Source of the DNA: Psychroserpens jangbogonensis
GTDB lineage: Bacteria; Bacteroidota; Bacteroidia; Flavobacteriales; Flavobacteriaceae
NCBI RefSeq assembly: GCF_000797465.1
Contig: NZ_JSWG01000015.1
Location: forward strand, 419,123-483,122
Length of the DNA stretch: 64,000 bases
Direction: 5' to 3'
In this document: piece by piece, positions 37,924-47,845 of the stretch
Layout of the letters: each line of letters starts with the position of its first letter
How positions within the stretch are numbered: position 1 is the first letter of the stretch
Made by a program: the position numbers and the translations under genes
The notes under the pieces: model-generated
What the model saw: only the letters and a program-made list of their open reading frames with translations
What the model was told of the DNA's origin: nothing
The model's database searches: none

Positions 37924-40900
37924 ATGTTTACTACAATATTTAAACACGAATTAAAATACTGGTTCAATAAATCATCCTTTTATATCTACTTGGCAATATT
38001 CTTCATATTGGGCTTGCTTTTTTCTGCAATTAATGCGGGATTTTTCGATTTCCTTACCAGCACTACTGGTTCATCGCAAATTGTTAATTCACCAATTGGC
38101 GTTATAGGTCTCTTTAATGGACTAACAACTCTAATTTTCTTTTTATTTCCATCTATAATTGGGGTTTCCGTTTATAGAGATTATAAAAGTGAAATGCATA
38201 CCATTTTGTATTCATATCCTTTTACAAAAGCCAATTATTTATTTGCAAAATTTTTTAGCAGTGTAACCATTGTAACTCTTATTGTTTTAGTTATTGGGAT
38301 TGCAATGTTTATTGGATTCAGATTACCAGGAACCAATGAGGATATTGTTGGTGCTTTTCGTTTTACGGCATATTTACAAGCCTATTTTATTTATATAATA
38401 CCTAATATATTATTATTCGGAGCCATTGTTTTTGCCATTGTAACCTATACAAGAAACATAGCGGCTGGTTTTATTGCCATTATATTATTGATGTTAATTC
38501 AAGGTTTGGTGTCTAGTATACTTTCAGATCCAGACAATAGATTTTTGTCTGCGCTTTTAGATCCTTATGGAGCTGAAGCAGCAAATTATTATACGCGTTA
38601 TTGGACAGTTGCAGAACAGAATGAAGACATGCTGCCAATTAAAGAGCTCATTATTTATAATAGATTATTATGGCTTGGTATTGGAACATTAATTTTTGGG
38701 TTCGTTTATAAATTTTTCAAATTTAGTCAAAATGCCATCTCATTTTCATTTAGAAAACAAAAGGGTCAGCGTATGACTAAAACTAATTTTGGAGGAATTA
38801 CAAGAATTAATTTACCGAAAGTTGATTATGATTTTTCTTTTGTTCAGAATTTAAAAACAACATGGAAATTATCTAATATAGATTTTAAATACATTGTTAA
38901 AAGCTGGCCTTTTATAAGTATTGTTTTAGTTGGATTGATTTTTATTCTTATTGGTTTATCTGGAGTTGGAAATTTATTTGGAACTGATACACTTCCTGCA
39001 ACATGGAAAACGTTAATGGGTGGTGCTGGATTTTTCTTATCTATTAATGTTTGTACGTTTTTATATGCTGGAATGTTAGTACAAAGAGCACGAACAGCAA
39101 ATACCGATCAAATACTTGATACAACACCAATACCAAATTGGACATTGTTATTATCAAAATTTATTGCATTGCTTAAAATGCAATTACTATTATTAGTAGT
39201 TATTATGGTATCCGGAATGATATTTCAAATTTATAAAGGCTATTATAATTTCGAAATTGGACATTATATAAAGGAGTTATTTGGATTAAGGATTATTCAC
39301 TTTGCAATTTGGGCGTTACTATCTTTATTCGTCCAAACATTGTTCAAGAATCAGTATTTAGGCTTATTTGTTTTATTAATAATTGCTATTGGTATGCCGT
39401 TTTTAAGTTTTGCTGGCATTGAGCAATCTATATTTAAATACAATCAAGCGCCAGGATTTTCGTATTCAGATATGAATGGTTACGGTACGTCTGCGTCACG
39501 ACATCTTATTTATAAAACCTATTGGTTATTAGGAGGATTGGTGTTATTAGTTCTTGCAAGCTTATTTTGGGTAAGAGGTTTGCCTCATTCATTTAAAGAA
39601 CGTTTATCTATTGCGAAATTTCGCTTTAAAGGAATGGCTATAATGGGTTTATTAGTATTCTTGATCGGTTTTTTAGCTCTTGGTTTTAAAATTTATCACG
39701 AAAACAATATTGCTAATGTTAATACATCAAGTAAAGAATCGGAAAAGCAATCTGTTGAATGGGAGAAGACCTATAAAAAATACGAAAAATCAATCCAGCC
39801 AAGAATTGTTTCAGTTAAAGCAGATGTAAATATTTTTCCAAATGATTTAAACTTTGATGCTAAAGCTAATTACTTGATGGTTAATAAATCTAATCAAGCT
39901 ATTGATAGTATTTTACTTAACCATAATGATTATCCAAGCACGTTCAAATTCAACAAGGAAAACACGTTAGTTTCAGAAGACACGTTGTATAACTTCGATA
40001 TTTATAAATTAAAACAATCGTTACTTCCAGGCGATAGTTTAGAATTAGATATTACAGTACATAATACACCAAATACACTATTGCGACCTTTTTCTCCTGT
40101 AAGAGGAAATGGAACGTTTATAAATAACCTTCAAATCTTTCCTTCATTAGGTTACAATGGTGGCGAATTGAGAGATAATGAGACTCGTAAAAAATATGAT
40201 TTACCTCCAAACGAGTTAAAACCACATCCTTCAGATTCTACAGCTTTAGGGAATACGTATATTTCTAAAGATGCAGATTGGATAGATTTTGAAGCAACAG
40301 TAAGTACATCTGAAGATCAAATTGCTATTGCTCCTGGGTATTTACAAAAAGAATGGACAGAAGATGGTCGTCGTTATTTTCATTATAAAATGGATAGTAA
40401 GATTTTAAATTTCTATGCATTTAATTCTGGTAAATACGAGGTTAAAAAAGAAGAGTGGAAAGGCATCAATTTAGAAATATATTACCATAAAGGACACGAA
40501 TATAACTTGGATAGAATGATGAAAGGTATGAAAGCCTCATTAGATTATAACTCTAAAAATTTCAGTCCTTATCAACATAAACAAACTCGTATTATTGAGT
40601 TTCCTAGAACAGGCGGAAGTTTTGCACAATCGTTTCCTAATACGATTCCATTTTCAGAAGGCGTAGGATTTATTGCAGATGTGGATGATACAAAAGAAGG
40701 CGGTGTCGATTATCCTTTTGCTATTACAGTTCACGAAGTTGCACACCAATGGTGGGCGCATCAAGTTATTGGAGCAGACGTATTAGGCGCAACGATGCTT
40801 TCTGAAAGTTTGTCTGAATATGTCTCTTTAAAAGTATTAGAGCATCAACAAGGAAAAAGTGAAATGCGTAAGTTTTTAAAGAAAGCTTTAGACGATTATT

Positions 40901-41577
40901 TAATACAACGTACGTTAGAACAAAAGCGTGAAAATGCATTAATGTATAATGATGGTCAAGGATATATTCATTATCAAAAAGGCTCTATGGTGTTTTATGC
41001 ACTGAGTGATTATATTGGAGAAGACGTACTTAACAATGCGCTTAAAACCTATGTGGAAAAGGTAAAATTCCAAGAAGCTCCTTATACAACGTCGATAGAT
41101 ATGGTAAATCATATTAGGGCAGTCACACCAGATTCGTTGCAATATGTGATCAAGGATATGTTCGAAACGATTACACTTTATAAAAACAGAATTATTGATT
41201 CTGAAGTTACCGAATTAGACAACGGTAAATTTCAAGTGGATATAGAGTTTAATGTTAGTAAGTATAGAAACGATGAAAAAGGAAAACGTTTTTATGGTGA
41301 GAAAGTAGGAGATTCATTATCCTATAAAGCTGAAGGAAAGAAAAGACTAGAGTATTCTGTTGTTTTAGAAGATTATATTGATATTGGGATTTTTACAGAA
41401 GATGAAAACGAAGATGGAGAAAAGAAGGAAGTAGAATTGTATTTGAAAAAACATAAAATCACAAAAATCAATAATAAAATCACAATTATTGTGGATAGAA
41501 AACCTACTGAAGTAGGAGTAGATCCTTATAATAAACTTATAGATACGAGCTCAGAAGATAATCGGAAGAAGTTATAA
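37924..41577 (+). CDS. ABC-type permease fused to M1 family aminopeptidase
   Basis: 1,217 aa. The N-terminal ~600 residues contain two blocks of about six membrane helices each, as in ABC-2 type permeases. The C-terminal ~600 residues are an extracytoplasmic M1 gluzincin domain. The zinc motif HEVAH is at 937-941, followed by HQ, and the third ligand Glu961 lies in LSESLSEY (19 rather than the usual 18 intervening residues). The GAMEN-like substrate motif is replaced by QSFPNTIPFSE. Such fusions are found in Bacteroidota. They suggest export or import of peptides coupled to trimming on the outer face of the inner membrane (inference). It ends with a strong terminator. Confidence 0.88.
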   Translation: MFTTIFKHELKYWFNKSSFYIYLAIFFILGLLFSAINAGFFDFLTSTTGSSQIVNSPIGVIGLFNGLTTLIFFLFPSIIGVSVYRDYKSEMHTILYSYPFTKANYLFAKFFSSVTIVTLIVLVIGIAMFIGFRLPGTNEDIVGAFRFTAYLQAYFIYIIPNILLFGAIVFAIVTYTRNIAAGFIAIILLMLIQGLVSSILSDPDNRFLSALLDPYGAEAANYYTRYWTVAEQNEDMLPIKELIIYNRLLWLGIGTLIFGFVYKFFKFSQNAISFSFRKQKGQRMTKTNFGGITRINLPKVDYDFSFVQNLKTTWKLSNIDFKYIVKSWPFISIVLVGLIFILIGLSGVGNLFGTDTLPATWKTLMGGAGFFLSINVCTFLYAGMLVQRARTANTDQILDTTPIPNWTLLLSKFIALLKMQLLLLVVIMVSGMIFQIYKGYYNFEIGHYIKELFGLRIIHFAIWALLSLFVQTLFKNQYLGLFVLLIIAIGMPFLSFAGIEQSIFKYNQAPGFSYSDMNGYGTSASRHLIYKTYWLLGGLVLLVLASLFWVRGLPHSFKERLSIAKFRFKGMAIMGLLVFLIGFLALGFKIYHENNIANVNTSSKESEKQSVEWEKTYKKYEKSIQPRIVSVKADVNIFPNDLNFDAKANYLMVNKSNQAIDSILLNHNDYPSTFKFNKENTLVSEDTLYNFDIYKLKQSLLPGDSLELDITVHNTPNTLLRPFSPVRGNGTFINNLQIFPSLGYNGGELRDNETRKKYDLPPNELKPHPSDSTALGNTYISKDADWIDFEATVSTSEDQIAIAPGYLQKEWTEDGRRYFHYKMDSKILNFYAFNSGKYEVKKEEWKGINLEIYYHKGHEYNLDRMMKGMKASLDYNSKNFSPYQHKQTRIIEFPRTGGSFAQSFPNTIPFSEGVGFIADVDDTKEGGVDYPFAITVHEVAHQWWAHQVIGADVLGATMLSESLSEYVSLKVLEHQQGKSEMRKFLKKALDDYLIQRTLEQKRENALMYNDGQGYIHYQKGSMVFYALSDYIGEDVLNNALKTYVEKVKFQEAPYTTSIDMVNHIRAVTPDSLQYVIKDMFETITLYKNRIIDSEVTELDNGKFQVDIEFNVSKYRNDEKGKRFYGEKVGDSLSYKAEGKKRLEYSVVLEDYIDIGIFTEDENEDGEKKEVELYLKKHKITKINNKITIIVDRKPTEVGVDPYNKLIDTSSEDNRKKL

Positions 41578-41599
41578 ATTCGATTAATAGAAGACTATT

Positions 41600-41637
41600 A
41601 AAAAACTCATAGGTTTAATAACTTATGAGTTTTTTAT
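41600..41637 (+). terminator. terminator after the permease-peptidase gene
   Basis: A perfect 12-bp stem AAAAAACTCATA / TATGAGTTTTTT with a 12-nt loop. The flanking A and T runs make it usable in either direction. Confidence 0.85.
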
Positions 41638-41748
41638 TTACCCTAATAATAATATTAACACGAATTAAAGGTTTTAAAAGCAGTAAATTTTTAATTTTGA
41701 CCAAAGTTTAAAACCACGTTTGGAATGGTTTTAGCTCAACAATCAATA

Positions 41749-42435
41749 ATGAAGTTGATAAAGTATATATTATTTATGTTTCCAGTTTTTGTAATGGCCC
41801 AAAAAGAGCCAATACAGCAAGACTCAACTGCTATTGAATATATTTTGATCGAAGGCGATTCAATTCCTGTAACAGCCATTAATCTTAATGAGGTTATGTT
41901 ATTAAGAAAGTTGAAATTTGATTCTAAAGAAGATCGAATTAAATATTTAATTTTAAAACGGAAAACCATAAAGGTATATCCATATGCAAAGTTAGCAGCC
42001 GAACGTTTAACAACGTTAAATGAACGACTCGAAACCTTAGAGACGAAGCGAGCAAAGAGACGTTATGCTAAGCTTATTCAAAAATATATTGAAGAAGAAT
42101 TTTCAGCAGAACTCAAAAAATTAACGCGAACAGAAGGTCAAATTTTAATCAAATTAATTCATAGGCAAACAGGTAATACAACTTTTGATCTCATTAAAAA
42201 ATTAAGAAATGGATGGCGAGCTTTTTGGTTCAATACCACTGCTAATTTGTTCGATATTTCATTGAAACGAGAATTTGATCCTCTTAATGAAAAAGAAGAC
42301 TTCCTGATTGAAGATATTCTTGAACGTGCCTTTCAGGACGGAAAGTTAGATCGACAAGATCCAGCTATGGATTTTGATTATTACGATCTTTCTGATAAAT
42401 GGCTTAAAAATAATACTCCAGAAACAAAACAATAA
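41749..42435 (+). CDS. DUF4294 domain protein, secreted
   Basis: 228 aa from the ATG at 41749, which begins a signal peptide (MKLIKYILFMFPVFVMAQ); an upstream in-frame ATG at 41725 is less likely. The body fits DUF4294, a Bacteroidota-specific family: VYPYAKLAAERL, a basic helical middle (KRAKRRYAKLIQKYIEEEF), KLTRTEGQILIKLIHRQTG and NGWRAFWFNTTANLFDISLK. Function is unknown; a periplasmic location is predicted. Its stop overlaps the next start (TAATG). Confidence 0.82.
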   Translation: MKLIKYILFMFPVFVMAQKEPIQQDSTAIEYILIEGDSIPVTAINLNEVMLLRKLKFDSKEDRIKYLILKRKTIKVYPYAKLAAERLTTLNERLETLETKRAKRRYAKLIQKYIEEEFSAELKKLTRTEGQILIKLIHRQTGNTTFDLIKKLRNGWRAFWFNTTANLFDISLKREFDPLNEKEDFLIEDILERAFQDGKLDRQDPAMDFDYYDLSDKWLKNNTPETKQ

Positions 42436-43061
42436 TGCGAATACAAACGCCTTTTGAAGAACGATTAAATGCTTGGAGTCATGGTTTAGGAGCTGCTTTA
42501 GGTATTGCTGGACTTGTCCTATTAATCATTTTTTTAAAACAAGAAACACCTTATGCCTTATTTAGTGTTGTTGTTTATGGCATTTCAATTATCATTCTTT
42601 TTATGGCTTCAACCTTTTATCATGCGGTACATGGTGAACGACGAAAGCACTATTTTAGAATTGTCGATCATATAAGTATTTATCTACTAATTGCAGGAAC
42701 CTACACACCAGTCTTACTTATTACATTACCAGATAGTTTGGGATGGGAACTGTTTTGGACAGTTTGGGGAATTGCTGCTTTTGGAGTTATCTTAAAAATC
42801 TTTTTTACAGGTAAATTTGAAACATTTTCAACCTTATTATATTTAGTAATGGGATGGTTGGTTGTTTTTGATTTTTCAACCTTAGCAGATCGAATAGCTA
42901 ATAACGGATTACTATTACTATTTGCTGGTGGATTGTTTTATACTGTTGGAATTGTTTTCTATGCGATAGAAAAAATCCCCTACAACCATGTGATTTGGCA
43001 CTTTTTCGTTTTAGGAGGTGCTATTTGTCACTTTTTTATGGTGTACTTCTTTGTTATTTAA
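42435..43061 (+). CDS. hemolysin III / TrhA family membrane protein
   Basis: 208 aa with seven helices. Conserved metal-site residues of the PAQR/hemolysin III superfamily are present: STFYHAVHGERRKHYFRIVDH and the C-terminal HVIWHFFVLGGAICHFF. E. coli TrhA contributes to membrane energetics and lipid homeostasis; the hemolysin name is historical. The start overlaps the DUF4294 stop by one base. The stop shares TTAA (43058-43061) with the convergent thrC stop. Confidence 0.9.
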   Translation: MRIQTPFEERLNAWSHGLGAALGIAGLVLLIIFLKQETPYALFSVVVYGISIIILFMASTFYHAVHGERRKHYFRIVDHISIYLLIAGTYTPVLLITLPDSLGWELFWTVWGIAAFGVILKIFFTGKFETFSTLLYLVMGWLVVFDFSTLADRIANNGLLLLFAGGLFYTVGIVFYAIEKIPYNHVIWHFFVLGGAICHFFMVYFFVI

Positions 43062-44368
43062 GCCTTGTTTTTTTGAATTAGAAACGCTTTTAAATCTGCG
43101 TAAGTAGAAATAGATGTTGCTACTTTTACTTTATCCATTACAGCTTCAATTTGTGGTGGTAAACTAACTTTAGTTTCAATCACTTCTTCAACGACATCTA
43201 AAAACTTTGTAGGATGTGCAGTTTCTAAAAAGACACAATGCGAATTTGGGTGATTTTTTAAATGTGATTTACAACCTAAATAACCTACAGCACCATGAGG
43301 ATCTGCAATGTAATTGTAAGTCTTGTAAATATCTTTAAGAGCAGCTCTTGTCTGTTGATCAGTAAAACTGTAAGACGATAAATTTTCTTTTAGTGTACTA
43401 AAGTTGTTTTTATATATTTCCTGAATACGAATGAAATTACTCGGATTGCCAACATCCATAGCATTACTAATTGTTTGCACTGAAGGTTTTGGATTATAAG
43501 TTTCAGTGTTCAAGTATTCTGTTACTACATTATTTGCATTGTTTGCAGCTACAAAATGTTTTATCGGTAATCCTAATTGTTGTGCCATCATTCCAGCACA
43601 AATATTTCCGAAGTTTCCACTAGGAATAGAAAACACAATATCATCGTACTTTTTATGGAGTTGTCTATAGGCGAACATAAAATAGAATAGTTGTGGTAAC
43701 CAGCGAGCAACATTAATTGAGTTTGCAGAGGTTAACTGCATTTTGCTCGTCAAATCATCATCTAAGAATGCTCGTTTAACCATATCTTGACAATCGTCAA
43801 AAACGCCATCAATTTCAAGCGCTGTAATGTTTTGACCAAGTGTCGTCAATTGTTTTTCTTGAATTTCACTCACCTTACCAGAAGGATATAAAATCACAAC
43901 GTTTACACCTTTAATACCTAAAAAACCATTGGCAACTGCGCCACCTGTATCACCAGATGTAGCCACTAAAACAGTAACTTCATTCGTGTTATTAGTGTTA
44001 AAATGAGCTAAGCATCTCGCCATGAATCGTGCTCCAACATCTTTAAACGCCATTGTAGGTCCATGAAATAATTCTAATGTAGATATATTTTTGTCCAACT
44101 CAACAATTGGAAAATCAAAACACAAGGTATCTTCAATGATGTCTTTTAAAACATCTTCCGAAATATCAGGAATTACAAATTGCTTAATGGCTTGAAAAGC
44201 GATTTCAGTGTGAGAGAGGTGATCTATGTTTTCAAAAAAAGACTTAGGTAAAGCTTCAATGTGTTCAGGAAAATATAAGCCTTTATCAGGAGCTAAACCT
44301 CTAATGACAGCATCTTTAAAAGATGTATTTGGTGCTTTTTTATTTAAACTGAAATAATCCATATTCAA
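43058..44368 (-). CDS. thrC: threonine synthase
   Basis: 436 aa PLP enzyme of fold type II. Schiff-base lysine lies in MAFKDVGARFMAR. Other motifs are VATSGDTGGAVANGF, VILYPSGKVSEIQEKQLTTLG and SIPSGNFGNICAGMMA. It converts O-phospho-L-homoserine to L-threonine. It directly abuts thrB (no gap) in the thrA-thrB-thrC operon. Confidence 0.95.
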   Translation of the reverse strand: MNMDYFSLNKKAPNTSFKDAVIRGLAPDKGLYFPEHIEALPKSFFENIDHLSHTEIAFQAIKQFVIPDISEDVLKDIIEDTLCFDFPIVELDKNISTLELFHGPTMAFKDVGARFMARCLAHFNTNNTNEVTVLVATSGDTGGAVANGFLGIKGVNVVILYPSGKVSEIQEKQLTTLGQNITALEIDGVFDDCQDMVKRAFLDDDLTSKMQLTSANSINVARWLPQLFYFMFAYRQLHKKYDDIVFSIPSGNFGNICAGMMAQQLGLPIKHFVAANNANNVVTEYLNTETYNPKPSVQTISNAMDVGNPSNFIRIQEIYKNNFSTLKENLSSYSFTDQQTRAALKDIYKTYNYIADPHGAVGYLGCKSHLKNHPNSHCVFLETAHPTKFLDVVEEVIETKVSLPPQIEAVMDKVKVATSISTYADLKAFLIQKNKA

Positions 44369-45289
44369 TTACAATATTTTTATGCCTTCCGTATTAATTT
44401 TCGAAAGATGGAGTTCAAAGTCTATTGTTGTTTGAGAATAGACATTATGAATAGCTTCTCTTACCTTATTTGCAGTGTCTTCCCCTTTACACAAACTAAA
44501 AATTGAAGGTCCAGAACCTGAAATACCACAACCTAAGGCACCCTGTTTCAAAGCAGTTTGTTTTACATCCTCAAAATGCGGAATTAATTGACTCCTATAT
44601 GGTTCAACAATGACGTCTTTAAGACTATCACTTAGTAATTTGTAATCTTCAGTATGTAAGGCATGTACAAAGCTACCAACATTTGACCATTGTGTAATGG
44701 CGTTTTTTAATGAGACGTCTTGAGGTAAAATTGCTCTAGACTCAGACGTTTTAATTTCTATTTGTGGATGAATTACAACTGCAAAAAGATCTTTAGGAGT
44801 TGGTAATTGTAAAACGTGTAATGGCGACAAACTTTTCACTAAAGTAAAACCACCAAATATAGCAGGAGCAAGGTTGTCTGCATGTTCACACTTACTTGCT
44901 AAAGCTTCGCCTTTCATAGCGAAGTTTATAAGTTGTGTTTTGTTATAAGGTTTTCCTAATAATTCGTTCATAGCAAAAACACTTCCAACTGCACTTGCAG
45001 AACTGCTTCCAATGCCACTTCCAGGTTTAACTTTTTTATAGATTTCTATATCGAATCCAAAGTCAGGATTTGCATCATTATATAATGCAAGTGCAGACAC
45101 ACCAGCCACATTGTTTTCGGCTTCAAATGGTAAATCGTAACCTTCAATTTTTGAAATAGTGATTCCTTTTTGAGACGTTTTTTTAATAATCATTTCATCT
45201 CCAATAGTATCTAAGCAAAAGCCAAGCACATCAAAGCCACAGGATACATTTGCAACAGTTGCAGGAGAGAAAATCTTTATTTGGTTCAT
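44369..45289 (-). CDS. thrB: homoserine kinase (GHMP family)
   Basis: About 306 aa from the ATG at 45289; an upstream GTG at 45301 would add four residues. GHMP motifs: SPATVANVSCGFDVLGF at the start, ATP-binding PGSGIGSSSASAVGS, and C-terminal GCGISGSGPSIFSL. It phosphorylates L-homoserine for threonine synthase. It lies between thrA and thrC with near-zero spacing. Confidence 0.95.
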   Translation of the reverse strand: MNQIKIFSPATVANVSCGFDVLGFCLDTIGDEMIIKKTSQKGITISKIEGYDLPFEAENNVAGVSALALYNDANPDFGFDIEIYKKVKPGSGIGSSSASAVGSVFAMNELLGKPYNKTQLINFAMKGEALASKCEHADNLAPAIFGGFTLVKSLSPLHVLQLPTPKDLFAVVIHPQIEIKTSESRAILPQDVSLKNAITQWSNVGSFVHALHTEDYKLLSDSLKDVIVEPYRSQLIPHFEDVKQTALKQGALGCGISGSGPSIFSLCKGEDTANKVREAIHNVYSQTTIDFELHLSKINTEGIKIL

Positions 45290-45313
45290 GTCTTTTTCCA
45301 CAAAAAGGAGTCT

Positions 45314-47761
45314 TTATATATTACCTATTTTGATGATATCAGCAAATAATCCTGATGCAGTTACATCAGCACCAGCACCAGCACCTTTAACAATTAAAGG
45401 TTGTTCAGGATAGCGTTCTGTATAGAACATGACAATATTATCTTTGCCTTCTAAATTATAAAAAGGATGGCCTTCAGGGATTTCCCTTAAACCAACTTTT
45501 GCTTTGCCCTTTTTGTATTCTGCAACATACTTAAGCTGACAATTTTTAGCTTTTGCAGAAGCATATAGCTTTTGAAAATGTGCTTCGTCAGTTTTAAGTG
45601 TTTTGTAGAAATCATCAACTGAGTCGCTATCCAAATTTGCTTTAGTCAAAAATGATTTATTATCAATATCTTCAATTTCCATTAATCCACCATTTTCTCT
45701 AGCTAGGATTAATATTTTTCTTGCAACGTCAATTCCACTTAAATCAATTCTTGGATCTGGTTCAGTGTAGCCTTCAAATTGAGCTCGCTTAACAGTATCA
45801 TGAAAGTTAGTTCGATCACTAAAATGATTAAATACAAAATTTAAACTTCCAGATAATACTGCCTGAATACTTGTTACTTTATCACCAGAAGCGACTAAGT
45901 TATTTAGGGTATTAAGGATTGGTAATCCAGCACCAACATTGGTTTCGTATAGAAAAGGAGTATTATAACTTAAAGAAAGATCTTGGAGTTTTTTATAGGT
46001 TTCATAAGTTCCAGAACATGCAATTTTATTACAAGCGACTACAGCAATACTTTGCCTTAAATAATCATCATACCAGTTAGATACGCCTTCGTCTGCAGTA
46101 ATATCGACGAAAATACTATTTCGTAAATTCATTTCTACTACCTTATTAAAAAAGCCTTGCAAACTTGACTTTTCTGCATAATGAAACTGTGATGCCCAGT
46201 CGTTAAGTTTGATCCCTTCTTGATCAAATATCATCTTTCTTGAGTTAGCCATTCCAGCTATCCGAACATCTATTTTAAGTTTATTTTTAAGGAAACTGTG
46301 TTGTTGTGTAATTTGATCAATAAGCTTTTCACCAACATTCCCAATTCCAACAATAAACACATTTAGTTGTTTCGTTTTAACTTCAAAAAAACGTTCATGT
46401 AAAACATTAAGAGCTTTTTTAATGTCATTTTTATTGATAACTGCTGAAATGTTTCTTTCTGAAGCACCTTGAGCAATAGCTCTAATGTTAATGTTGTTTT
46501 TGCCTAAAGTACTGAACATTTTTCCACTTATTCCTTGAAAACTTCTCATGTTATCGCCTATAAGCGCAATAATAGATAAGCCATCTTCAACAAGTATTGG
46601 ATCTATTTTATGTAAAGAGATTTCATTTTCAAAAGCAGTATCAATAGCCGCTTTTGCTGTTTCAGTATCGCTAACATCAATTCCAAAACAAATAGAATGT
46701 TCAGAAGAAGCTTGCGTTATAAAAATGATATTTATTTTTTCATGAGCGAGAGTTTCAAATAATCGTTTTGAAAATCCAGGAATACCAACCATACCACTAC
46801 CTTGTAAGGTGAGTAAAGCAATGTCATTTATGTTTGTAAGACCTTTTACTGGAGATGTATTTGATACTTCTGTTTCTGTAGAAATTATAGTACCAACTTC
46901 CGCAGGTTTTAAGGTATTCTTAATATGGATTGGAATATTTAAATCTAAAGCTGGTTGAACTGTTGGAGGATATAACACTTTTGCTCCAAAATGAGATAAT
47001 TCCATGGCTTCCTGATAAGACAATCTTTTTATAGGATAGGCATGTTTTACTAGTTTCGGATTTGCTGTGTACATTCCACTAACGTCTGTCCAAATTTCCA
47101 ATTGTTTTACCTTTAAAGCAGCAGCAACTATGGCAGCTGTAAAATCTGATCCTCCACGCCCTAAAGTTGTTATTTCTTCAAGACTAGATTTTGAGACAAA
47201 TCCAGGTAATATGGTAATATCTTGATTGGCAGATTTAAAATAAGCTCTAATTTTTGAATTAGTATCTTTATAGATAACGTCTGCTTTAGTGAAGTTTGAA
47301 TTGGTGACTACCAATTCTTGAGAATTCTTTCTTTCGGCATGCATGCCTCTAGACTTCATTGTTTCTGCAATGATGTAAGAAGACAATAATTCACCAAAAC
47401 TCACTAATTTATCACTTGTTTTAGGAGATAATTCATTAATTAAAGATAAGCCATCTAGAAGATCTTTAAGTTCTTGCAGTTTGGCTTCAACATACTTTAT
47501 AACTTCCTTATTTTTTTTAGGAATAAGAGTGTCAATCAATTTTAAATGAATGCGCTGTATTGCTATAAAAGCATCGTTGTGGTCGCTACTTTTTGATTGA
47601 GCTAAGCGCCCAGCATCAAGTAATTTATCTGTAATTCCTCCAAAAGCAGAAACAACACAAATAACTTTATCAGTATTAGATTTTTCTTCTAATATTGATA
47701 TGACCTGATTTATATTATTTGCCGAGCCAACAGACGTGCCTCCAAATTTTAAAACTTTCAT
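45314..47761 (-). CDS. thrA: bifunctional aspartokinase I / homoserine dehydrogenase I
   Basis: 815 aa, the usual length of the fused enzyme. The N-terminal aspartokinase starts KVLKFGGTSVGSANN, with TTLGRGGSDFTAA. Central ACT domains (residues about 310-455) probably mediate threonine feedback. The C-terminal homoserine dehydrogenase has the NAD(P) loop VFIVGIGNVGEKL and ETNVGAGLPILNTL, and ends with the GAGAGADVTASGLFADII motif. It catalyses the first and third steps from aspartate to threonine and methionine. No leader-peptide attenuator is visible in the short upstream region. Confidence 0.96.
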   Translation of the reverse strand: MKVLKFGGTSVGSANNINQVISILEEKSNTDKVICVVSAFGGITDKLLDAGRLAQSKSSDHNDAFIAIQRIHLKLIDTLIPKKNKEVIKYVEAKLQELKDLLDGLSLINELSPKTSDKLVSFGELLSSYIIAETMKSRGMHAERKNSQELVVTNSNFTKADVIYKDTNSKIRAYFKSANQDITILPGFVSKSSLEEITTLGRGGSDFTAAIVAAALKVKQLEIWTDVSGMYTANPKLVKHAYPIKRLSYQEAMELSHFGAKVLYPPTVQPALDLNIPIHIKNTLKPAEVGTIISTETEVSNTSPVKGLTNINDIALLTLQGSGMVGIPGFSKRLFETLAHEKINIIFITQASSEHSICFGIDVSDTETAKAAIDTAFENEISLHKIDPILVEDGLSIIALIGDNMRSFQGISGKMFSTLGKNNINIRAIAQGASERNISAVINKNDIKKALNVLHERFFEVKTKQLNVFIVGIGNVGEKLIDQITQQHSFLKNKLKIDVRIAGMANSRKMIFDQEGIKLNDWASQFHYAEKSSLQGFFNKVVEMNLRNSIFVDITADEGVSNWYDDYLRQSIAVVACNKIACSGTYETYKKLQDLSLSYNTPFLYETNVGAGLPILNTLNNLVASGDKVTSIQAVLSGSLNFVFNHFSDRTNFHDTVKRAQFEGYTEPDPRIDLSGIDVARKILILARENGGLMEIEDIDNKSFLTKANLDSDSVDDFYKTLKTDEAHFQKLYASAKAKNCQLKYVAEYKKGKAKVGLREIPEGHPFYNLEGKDNIVMFYTERYPEQPLIVKGAGAGADVTASGLFADIIKIGNI

Positions 47762-47807
47762 TATTCTTGATTTTCAACTTAGTTTGTGATGTCTTTAAAC
47801 TATGTTC

Positions 47808-47815
47808 CAAAAGTA
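47808..47815 (-). promoter_or_regulatory. possible -7 element of the thrABC operon
   Basis: On the minus strand this reads TACTTTTG, an exact TAnnTTTG match, 46 bp upstream of the thrA start. The divergent NAD(P)HX repair gene leaves only about 85 bp for both promoters. No perfect -33 TTTG is present. Confidence 0.4.
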
Positions 47816-47845
47816 TTACTTTTACTTTTAAATAAAACAGTACAC

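Noticed and set aside
47762..47845. A threonine/isoleucine leader-peptide attenuator before thrA
   Set aside because: The interval is only about 85 bp, shared with a divergent gene, and contains no small ORF rich in Thr/Ile codons and no terminator hairpin.
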